Assembly: GCA_016288215.1 (NCBI GenBank) | Contig: JAEEYQ010000059.1 | Span: forward strand, 1-64,000 | Length of the DNA stretch: 64,000 nt | DNA from: Lentisphaeria bacterium | GTDB taxonomy: Bacteria > Verrucomicrobiota > Lentisphaeria > Oligosphaerales > Oligosphaeraceae | Reading direction: 5' to 3' | In this document: one piece after another, positions 58,007 to 64,000 of the stretch | How positions within the stretch are numbered: the stretch's first letter is position 1 | Layout of the letters: the number at the start of each line of letters is the position of its first letter | Notes under the pieces: generated by a model | What the model was told of the DNA's origin: nothing | Databases searched by the model: none | Seen by the model: the letters and a program-made list of their open reading frames with translations, nothing else | Position numbers and translations under genes: made by a program

Positions 58007-59638
58007 TCAGTCGTTGAAGAAGGCCTTTAGGTCGATGTCTCCGCTGTTGGCGTCGCAGAGGATGGCGCCCTCATGGGCGGTGCAGCGGAAGCGCAACCGG
58101 TTGGTAGTCAGCGCGTTGTTGGCGAAGGGTATAGTATGGAGGGTTCCGGTCCGCTTGTCGTTGTCCATGCAGGCCGCGAGTTGCCATGCGCCGTCCTTCC
58201 ATGCCTCCACGGTGAAGACGAAGGGCTCGTTGCCCGTGAAGCGCTCCACCTGAAAATGCAGGTCGCCGACGGCGCGTGGGGTGGGCAACGCCAGTTCAAC
58301 GCAGGCCTCGGCGCCGTCCGTGAAGAGATGGACGCCCTTGCCGCGGGGGTACTTGAAGATTTCGGCGCGGCCGGATGTGACGCTCCAAGTGCCGAACGCC
58401 GTGGGCAGTGCGCTGAATTCTCCTTCTTTAACATCTTGGAATGCAGAGGGTTCGGACATGACATAGGCCTGGCGGGGCGTGGGGTCGTAGAGCCAGGACA
58501 GGGGCACTTTGGTCATGCGGTCATTGTAGAGGTTGCAGTCCCGCACATAGCTCAACAGGACGCAGTCGTCCATGACATGGATGGAGGTGTAGCAGTACCA
58601 GCCGTTGGGGTTGCCCTCCAGGTTCTTGATGAACTTCCATGTCTTGCCGTCGTCCTGTGAAATGGCGGTGGTCAGCGGCGTGCGGTCCACATGATAGGAA
58701 TGATGGTTTTTTCGCTGAGCGACGACGGCCCAGTTCTTCGGGTTCGGGCGCTCCTTCCACGCTTTGGGAAGGCCCGTGTGGTCGTTCCACACCACAAGCA
58801 GGTCTCCGTTCTTCAGCCGTTTCATGGAAGTGGGGGCCATGGGGCCCAGAAGGAACGTGGAGGGATGCGGAGTCTCCCACGTCTCGCCGGCGTCGGCGCT
58901 GTGGGTGATGTATTGGCATCCGATGTCCGTGCGGATGTACATGAGAATGCGGCCATCGTTAAGTTCTACGGCGCCAGGCTCTTCCAGAAGAACCGGATTG
59001 CCGTCGGCGTCGCGGGCGTTGTATTCCTGCCCTGTGTGCCACGTCTTGCCGCCGTCATCGGACATGGCGCTGAACACCTTGCCCTTTCCGATGGTGGAGT
59101 CGTTGGGGCGGGACAGGACGTCCATGGGCAGGAGGATGCGGCCGCTTTTCAGCTGGATGGTGCGGTCATTGACCAGTTCATAGTAGCCGATTTTGTCGCC
59201 GAGAATCTCCACGGGGTCGTTCCATGTCTCCCCTTCGTCCGTTGAGACGCGCATGAGGGGACGGCAGTCCACTTCGCTATTCTTCCGCAGGTAGAAGAGG
59301 GCAATGCGGCCGTCCTGCAGCCGCAGGAGACTGACGCTCATCACGTTCATGTTCCCTTCCTGCTTGACGATCATGCGGGGGCCGCTCCAGGTCTCCCCCT
59401 TGTCGGCGGAATAGCGCACGCTGATGTTGGCGTGGCCGTAGTCTGACCCCGAGGTTCCCGTGAAGTGGGAGTAGGCAAACATGAGGCGGCCGTCTTTGAG
59501 GGCCACAAAGGTGCCTTCGCTGTTCCGCGGGTTGTCCGGCCCCGCGTTCAGCTCAAAGACGCGGCGGGGCAGCTCCTGGGCGCCGACGGCGGTGGCCAAG
59601 GCGAGAAGTCCCATGCAAATGCCGGAGTAAAATTTCAT
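58007..59638 (-). CDS. Secreted sialidase-like (BNR/Asp-box) protein
   Basis: A 543-residue exported beta-propeller protein. The signal peptide MKFYSGICMGLLALATAVGAQ fixes the start at 59638; a longer frame to 59776 is not supported. Five Asp-box motifs (S-x-D-x-G-x-T-W) are visible: SADKGETW, STDEGETW, SDDGGKTW, SADAGETW and SQDDGKTW. Residues about 430-543 form an additional beta-rich domain. Many PVC proteins of this type are called exo-alpha-sialidases, but sialic-acid activity is not assured; the RIP-type catalytic arginine motif is not obvious. A second sialidase-like gene lies 159 bp upstream. Confidence 0.82.
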   Translation of the reverse strand: MKFYSGICMGLLALATAVGAQELPRRVFELNAGPDNPRNSEGTFVALKDGRLMFAYSHFTGTSGSDYGHANISVRYSADKGETWSGPRMIVKQEGNMNVMSVSLLRLQDGRIALFYLRKNSEVDCRPLMRVSTDEGETWNDPVEILGDKIGYYELVNDRTIQLKSGRILLPMDVLSRPNDSTIGKGKVFSAMSDDGGKTWHTGQEYNARDADGNPVLLEEPGAVELNDGRILMYIRTDIGCQYITHSADAGETWETPHPSTFLLGPMAPTSMKRLKNGDLLVVWNDHTGLPKAWKERPNPKNWAVVAQRKNHHSYHVDRTPLTTAISQDDGKTWKFIKNLEGNPNGWYCYTSIHVMDDCVLLSYVRDCNLYNDRMTKVPLSWLYDPTPRQAYVMSEPSAFQDVKEGEFSALPTAFGTWSVTSGRAEIFKYPRGKGVHLFTDGAEACVELALPTPRAVGDLHFQVERFTGNEPFVFTVEAWKDGAWQLAACMDNDKRTGTLHTIPFANNALTTNRLRFRCTAHEGAILCDANSGDIDLKAFFND

Positions 59639-59797
59639 TTTATTTCTTCTGTTGCTATCATTATATTGCATTTCTATGCCGTTATTTTTGAGGAGAATCC
59701 GCAAAAGACGGTATGAAAAGGCGTCGTCGGAACGAACGCCGCCTCTGTCGAAAATGATGGGGCCGCCATGAGTCAAATGCGCTCTGAAAAGGCGGCG

Positions 59798-60910
59798 TTA
59801 TTGTGTAGGCTGGACAGGATGGCGGAGACGGAAATCGGCGGAGGTTGGCGCGTCGGCCAGAAGGTCCTCCTCGCGGAAGCTGGCCAAAAGGAATTCCCCA
59901 TGAGAGCGCTCGTGGTCGTAGATGACGTGGATGCGACCTGTATCATCCTGCGCGGCACAGGGATAGGAGACGTTGTCACGTTCGTCCAAAAGGAGGCGGT
60001 GGGGCCAGGTTTCGCCGTCATCAAGGGAAAGATAGGCGGTGAGGTTGTTGCGTCGGCGGGAGCCGTCTCCAGGGGTGTTCTCGACACGGAGCAGGTTGCC
60101 GGAGGCGAGACGAAGCATTGCGATGCGGGAGAAGCCGCAGAAGCCGACGTCTTGCGGAGGCGTCCACGTCCGGCCGCCGTCACGGGAGAAGCTCTCCTTA
60201 GCGACGGTGCGGGCACGCATGACGCACCAGAGACGGCCATCTCGCCGAAGGATGAAATGGTGTTCATCGAAAGAGCTTTCTCCATGGATGACGACATGGC
60301 CGCGGAAGTGGGCGGTCTTTCCATGGTCGGCGCTGGACCAGCAGCCGGCGCCCCGATAGGGTGCCATTCCGTCCGGCCGAGTGGAGTACATGTTCCACAC
60401 GGAGCAGGGCATCAGCCAGGTTTTTCTGAGGCCGATGACCAGCGGCGGGTTGAGCATGATGCCATGGGCAAGGCGGACGGGCGGCGTGAAACGGTAGCGG
60501 GTGGCGGGGTCGTAGGGATTGCACAGCTTGCTCAGCCAGACGCCTCCAACGCCGTCGAAGACGCCGCCTGCGTATTCGGGGCAGTAGCTCTGGCTCCAGA
60601 AGAGGCAGAGTTCGCCCTGCGGCGAAACCCACACAACGGGGTCGAAGGCGCGCACATCCTTCTGTGGCGGATCCACGACGGCCACGGCATCGCTCCAATG
60701 TTGGCCATAGTCGCGGCTGACCATGAGAAAGACATAGTTCTGCTGGCATTCACCGTCGCCGCCGGAGTAGGCGCAGGCGAAGCAGAGGCCTCCCGGCAGC
60801 ACCGCGATGGAGGGGATTCCCTTGTAGGCGTTTTGACGATAGTGGTGCCGGGCATTGGGGCGGGCTGGCGGCACGGCTTGGGCGGAATAGATAGGAGGGG
60901 ATGTTGACAT
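59798..60910 (-). CDS. Cytosolic sialidase-like (BNR-repeat) protein
   Basis: A 370-residue protein without a leader. The N-terminus YKGIPSIAVLPGGLCFACAY matches the RIPS-type start of sialidase propellers (GIPS here). Asp boxes are SRDYGQHW, SADHGKTA, SRDGGRTW and SLDDGETW; one is degenerate. Residues such as Arg in SYCPEYAGG-flanking loops cannot be judged for catalysis. With no signal peptide it may handle internalised glycans or be a non-enzymatic propeller. It precedes the secreted sialidase-like gene, so they could be co-transcribed. Confidence 0.75.
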   Translation of the reverse strand: MSTSPPIYSAQAVPPARPNARHHYRQNAYKGIPSIAVLPGGLCFACAYSGGDGECQQNYVFLMVSRDYGQHWSDAVAVVDPPQKDVRAFDPVVWVSPQGELCLFWSQSYCPEYAGGVFDGVGGVWLSKLCNPYDPATRYRFTPPVRLAHGIMLNPPLVIGLRKTWLMPCSVWNMYSTRPDGMAPYRGAGCWSSADHGKTAHFRGHVVIHGESSFDEHHFILRRDGRLWCVMRARTVAKESFSRDGGRTWTPPQDVGFCGFSRIAMLRLASGNLLRVENTPGDGSRRRNNLTAYLSLDDGETWPHRLLLDERDNVSYPCAAQDDTGRIHVIYDHERSHGEFLLASFREEDLLADAPTSADFRLRHPVQPTQ

Positions 60911-61226
60911 GATGGAACCTTGATGCTTTGGATTACAGGCTTTACAATGGCATCGCCTTTCCCTTTTGCAAGAGGCAAAACCACAAAAAAACCGTTTTTT
61001 GCCTGAAAGCGGTGCTGACGAAAAATTAAGTGACGAAAATTTTCGTCAGTAAATTGCAGATTCTTTCTTTGCCGAATATCTGCGCACCTAACGCCTTGCC
61101 GTCAAATGGATTCCAATTGCTGAGGCGCGGGCCGACTCGCTTCCATACGGGATGTCGAATTGACTCTTGGGAGGCGGATGTTATCTTATGGGATGGACAA
61201 GCGGTTCCTGAGGCGATTGGGCGGCG
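60911..61226. other. 316-bp divergent intergenic region with palindromic sites
   Basis: It holds the promoters for the sialidase-like gene (minus) and the acyltransferase gene (plus). A hairpin AGGCAAAA (60973-60980) / TTTTGCCT (60997-61004) and the palindrome at 61031-61048 are present. The rest is unremarkable; no gene is seen. Confidence 0.5.
61031..61048. promoter_or_regulatory. 18-bp perfect palindrome TGACGAAAATTTTCGTCA (operator candidate)
   Basis: The palindrome is preceded at 61016-61027 by a second half-site TGACGAAAAATT, 15 bp start to start. It is 121 bp upstream of the sialidase-like start and 179 bp upstream of the acyltransferase gene. The arrangement of a full site plus a half-site suits cooperative binding by a dimeric regulator. 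Confidence 0.5.
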
Positions 61227-61886
61227 ATGCGGAAGAAGTGGTTTACATTCAAGAACAAGCGGAAGTTTCCCGGCTGGGTCACATGGCTGCTGTCATGGCT
61301 GATGCGGGGGATTGCCGCGACGTATCGTCTGAAGATCGACGATTCGGCGGGCTGGCTGGCGTCGCGCCGTCCCTGGCCGGTTCTGGTTGCCATTTGGCAT
61401 GAGAAGATTCTGTTCCTGCCGACGTTGGCACCCCAAGGGCTTCTGGATGGCATGTGCGTCATGATAAGTCGTTCCAGGGACGGGGAATACATCTCCGATT
61501 TGGTGGCGCGTTTCCATTTGCGCGCCGTCCGCGGCTCTTCGGGAGCGGGACACGGCGGAGCGCAGGCCGTCCTTCAGCTGCTGGAGGCCATGAAACAGGG
61601 GCTTTCTCCGATTTTGACGGTGGATGGCCCCCGTGGCCCGCGCCATTGCGTGCAGCCCGGCATCCTGCTCTTGGCGGAGAAGACAGGGGCCCCCATCCTA
61701 CCCGTCACGTTGACGGCACCGCGCCATTGGTGCTTCAAGTCGTGGGATCGAACCCAGTTCCCCGTGCCCTTTTCACGGGTGACTCTTCATTTCGGCGCCC
61801 CCATTGCCATGGAAGCGGGGGAAGGGCGGGAAGCTCTTGCCAGTCGGCTGAGCAAGGCGCTGGACCAATTGGAAATTAGCGGTTAG
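61227..61886 (+). CDS. DUF374 lysophospholipid acyltransferase-like protein
   Basis: A 219-residue protein of the DUF374 group (LpxL/LPLAT-like superfamily). It has an N-terminal hydrophobic segment FPGWVTWLLSWLMRGIAATY and the catalytic-type H-x4-E/D motif in AIWHEKILFLP, followed by MISRSRDGEYISDLVARF, RGSSGAGHGGAQAVLQL and TVDGPRGPRHCVQPGILLLAEKTGAPILPV. The family is thought to acylate lipid A or phospholipids. It precedes the UvrD-like helicase by 72 bp, across a CTAGAG repeat module. Lipid A modification would agree with the presence of LptD. Confidence 0.88.
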   Translation: MRKKWFTFKNKRKFPGWVTWLLSWLMRGIAATYRLKIDDSAGWLASRRPWPVLVAIWHEKILFLPTLAPQGLLDGMCVMISRSRDGEYISDLVARFHLRAVRGSSGAGHGGAQAVLQLLEAMKQGLSPILTVDGPRGPRHCVQPGILLLAEKTGAPILPVTLTAPRHWCFKSWDRTQFPVPFSRVTLHFGAPIAMEAGEGREALASRLSKALDQLEISG

Positions 61887-61958
61887 TGGTTAGCGGTTGG
61901 CAGTTAAAAACTTAGAATTTTGCTAGAGCATCTGGAGCTTCTAGAGCTAACTAGAATT
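61880..61958. repeat. TTAG / CTAGAG spacer module upstream of the UvrD gene
   Basis: GCGGTTAGTGGTTAGCGGTTGGCAG is followed by TTAGAATTTTGCTAGAGCATC and GGAGCTTCTAGAGCTAACTAG, ending at the start codon. The order is the same as at 45475-45556. Confidence 0.85.
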
Positions 61959-63995
61959 ATGACATTGGATTCTCCATCGATTTTGGCGGGGTTGAATCCA
62001 GAGCAGCGGAAGGCCGTGGAGACTCTGGAGGGGCCGGTGCTGCTTTTGGCGGGGGCGGGAACTGGCAAGACCCGCGTCATCATCTGCCGCATCGCCAATC
62101 TGATCCGCCACGGGGTGCCGCCAAGCCAGATTTTGGCGGTGACGTTCACCAACAAGGCCGCCAAAGAGATGCGGAGCCGGGTGGCGGATCTCATCGAGCC
62201 GTCTCTGGCGGAGAAGCTGACGGTGAGCACCTTTCACTCGTTTTGTCTGCAAATCCTTCGGCATCAGATACATAAATTGGGTTATAACCGGAATTTCTCC
62301 ATTGCGGCAGAGGGCTATCAGAAGGGGCTTGTGCGGGAAGTGGCGACGGAGCTGGGGGTGACGGGAACCGGTTTCAACGCCGATGAATGGCTCTCCGCCA
62401 TCAGCCGCGCCAAGGCGGCCTTGGAAAGCCCAAGTGACGTGATGGCAAAGGGTTATCCTCTTTCTGACAAAATCGGCAGGGTGTTCGCGCGCTATCAGGA
62501 GCGCATGCGGCAGATGAATCTGGTGGATTTTGACGACCTGCTGGGGCTGACCGTGCGGCTGTGGGAGGAGCATCCGGAGGCGTTGGAGTTCTGCCGCGGC
62601 GTCTACCATTATCTGATGATCGATGAGTATCAGGACACCAACAGCGTGCAGCTCCATCTGATGCGCTTGCTGGCCGGCTCTCGAGGCAATATCTGCGCCG
62701 TGGGCGACGATGACCAGTCCATCTATGGCTGGCGTGGCGCGAATTTGGGCAACATCTTGGATTTCGAGACCTACTTCCCCCATGCCGCGGTGCTGCGGCT
62801 GGAGCATAACTATCGTTCCACCAATACGATATTGAATGCGGCCAATGAGCTGATCGCCCATAACCGCTCCCGCCACGACAAGCACCTGTGGTCTCAGCAG
62901 GGAGAGGGGGAGAAGATTCTCATGGTTCGCTGCGCGGATGAACGGGACGAGGCGGAGTTCATTGCGAACTATCTGCTGGATCGGGTGACGGACGGACAGT
63001 GGAAACGCCATGCGGTCCTCTTTCGGGCGGGGCATCAGGCGCGGGTGCTGGAGGAGACGTTCCGCCGAAAGCGGGTGCCCCATATCTTGGTGGGCGCCAA
63101 TTCCTTCTACGAACGGCGGGAGATTCTGGACGCCTTGGGCTTCCTGCAACTGGTGGCGAATCCGAAGAACGACATGGCGCTGCTGCGGGTGCTCAATGTG
63201 CCGCCCCGTGGCATCGGCGACGGAACGCAGGAGAAACTGGTGGAGCAGGGACGCATCATCGGCCAGCCCCTGTTCCAGGTCCTCTCCGACGATGATTGGC
63301 TGAAGACGCTTCCTGGCTCCGCCGCGGCGGGCCTGCGGCAGTTTCGGATGGCGTTAATCCATGGTGCGGAACGATTTGCAACACCGGGTGATTTGTGCAA
63401 AAAGGCGGAGACTCTCTTTGCCGACCTGGACTATATCGACGGCTTGGGCCGTATGTACAAGCCGCGGGAGGATGCTCTGCAGCGCAAGGAGAATGTATTG
63501 GAGTTTCTCGGCTCCTTGGATGAGTTTGACGGGAAGCGCGGCCATCAGGCGACGTTGGAGGAGTTTTTAGAGCAGATGGCGCTGGAGGACGCGCGGGACC
63601 GTCAGGACCGACGGCGCAACGACAGCGACAACTCCGTGACCCTCATGACCGTCCATGCCTCCAAGGGACTGGAGTTTCCTGTGGTCTTTGTGGCAGGCAT
63701 GGAGCAGAAGCTGTTTCCCCATCAGATGGCGTTGGACGAAGGCAATGAAGAGGAGGAGCGGCGGCTCTGCTACGTGGCCTTCACCCGCGCGAAGGAACAG
63801 CTGATTCTGACCTATGCGGACAAGCGGCGGGTTCAGAACGAAACCGTGAGACGGCTCCCTTCCCGCTTTTTGAACGAATTTTCGGAGGGGCTGGCGGTGC
63901 TCTCCACTCCTGCCAAAGTCCTTAAACCCGCTTCGCTCAATGATATCCGTGGCTATCTAGACAGCTTGCGCGCCCAATTCAAGCCATCGCAGTAA
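61959..63995 (+). CDS. UvrD/PcrA/Rep-type superfamily 1 DNA helicase
   Basis: A 678-residue 3'-5' helicase for repair or replication restart. SF1 motifs are all seen: Q motif LNPEQRKAVET, Walker A LLAGAGTGKTRVI, motif Ia VTFTNKAAKEM, motif II LMIDEYQDTN, motif III GDDDQSIYGWRGA, motif IV LEHNYRS, motif V VTLMTVHASKGLEF and motif VI RRLCYVAFTRAKEQLIL. The length matches PcrA/Rep rather than RecB. The start at 61959 is chosen; a longer frame to 61920 would translate the repeat module as MLEHLELLELTRI and is rejected. The stop TAA at 63993-63995 is just inside the window, so the gene is complete. Confidence 0.94.
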   Translation: MTLDSPSILAGLNPEQRKAVETLEGPVLLLAGAGTGKTRVIICRIANLIRHGVPPSQILAVTFTNKAAKEMRSRVADLIEPSLAEKLTVSTFHSFCLQILRHQIHKLGYNRNFSIAAEGYQKGLVREVATELGVTGTGFNADEWLSAISRAKAALESPSDVMAKGYPLSDKIGRVFARYQERMRQMNLVDFDDLLGLTVRLWEEHPEALEFCRGVYHYLMIDEYQDTNSVQLHLMRLLAGSRGNICAVGDDDQSIYGWRGANLGNILDFETYFPHAAVLRLEHNYRSTNTILNAANELIAHNRSRHDKHLWSQQGEGEKILMVRCADERDEAEFIANYLLDRVTDGQWKRHAVLFRAGHQARVLEETFRRKRVPHILVGANSFYERREILDALGFLQLVANPKNDMALLRVLNVPPRGIGDGTQEKLVEQGRIIGQPLFQVLSDDDWLKTLPGSAAAGLRQFRMALIHGAERFATPGDLCKKAETLFADLDYIDGLGRMYKPREDALQRKENVLEFLGSLDEFDGKRGHQATLEEFLEQMALEDARDRQDRRRNDSDNSVTLMTVHASKGLEFPVVFVAGMEQKLFPHQMALDEGNEEEERRLCYVAFTRAKEQLILTYADKRRVQNETVRRLPSRFLNEFSEGLAVLSTPAKVLKPASLNDIRGYLDSLRAQFKPSQ

Positions 63996-64000
63996 CCTCT

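Noticed and set aside
25668-58135. Recurring GGTATAGT sequences (25670, 27075, 27976, 28971, 58126)
   Set aside because: In the genes they mostly read as Tyr/Thr codons TAC TAT ACC, so codon use explains them better than a regulatory site.
61920-61958. N-terminal extension MLEHLELLELTRI of the helicase
   Set aside because: It is translation of the CTAGAG spacer module, which also occurs at non-coding sites.

Overview
The window reads as chromosomal DNA of a Gram-negative bacterium with moderately high GC. The most likely source is the PVC superphylum, in particular Lentisphaerota, Kiritimatiellota or Verrucomicrobiota. This placement is inferred from gene content: a fused SecDF, LptD, the MEP-pathway enzyme Dxr, a DUF4838 protein, a DUF6807 (PmoA-like) protein, GH99/WbsX-like proteins and sialidase-like proteins. 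No rRNA or tRNA is present to settle it. Forty protein genes can be supported, plus one tentative small ORF. Most lie on the minus strand. No transposase, integrase, phage gene or CRISPR array was found.

Layout. 1-9.5 kb: the end of an S1-domain protein, a potABC polyamine-type ABC transporter without potD, yajC-secDF, and an SNF2 helicase. 9.5-14.8 kb: a repeat-rich spacer with a possible 46-residue repeat microprotein, then two secreted carbohydrate-active proteins (DUF4838 and GH99-like). 14.7-22.4 kb: a tightly packed minus-strand operon of an ArnT-like glycosyltransferase, rlmN, a double CDP-alcohol phosphatidyltransferase, a PAS histidine kinase, an NtrC-type regulator and a lipase-like hydrolase. 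22.5-32.4 kb: a carbohydrate region (sugar isomerase, DUF6807, GH99-like, acetylxylan-esterase-like, secreted esterase) interrupted by a hairpin cassette with perfect terminal inverted repeats and by a YceK/ankyrin protein. 32.5-37.4 kb: lptD, rsfS and an unusual nadD carrying 27 Arg/Asp-rich repeats. 37.8-43 kb, plus strand: metallophosphatase, HD phosphohydrolase, dxr and a nitrilase-GDPD fusion. 43-49.6 kb: mutS2, a GH5-like protein, monocistronic rpsD with a clear terminator, and a secreted orphan. 49.7-57.8 kb: dprA, topA, a GT2 glycosyltransferase and a SWIM-SNF2 helicase. 58-64 kb: two sialidase-like proteins, then a DUF374 acyltransferase and a UvrD/PcrA helicase on the plus strand.

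Envelope building is a theme (YajC/SecDF, LptD, CDP-alcohol phosphatidyltransferases, ArnT-like and GT2 transferases, DUF374 acyltransferase). So is glycan foraging with secreted and cytosolic enzymes, but without SusC/SusD genes. DNA maintenance is the third theme (two SNF2 proteins, MutS2, TopA, DprA, UvrD).

The most unusual signals are: the 333-bp cassette at 27434-27766; the NadD repeat extension; the double CDP-alcohol transferase; the nitrilase-GDPD fusion; a triplicated module in the TopA tail; a shared ATAACAT-N13-ATGTTAT dyad at two loci; an AT-rich palindromic motif buried in unrelated coding sequences; and recurring CTAGAG / TTAGGAATT spacer modules. All identifications come from reading the sequence and recalling family motifs; no database search was run.
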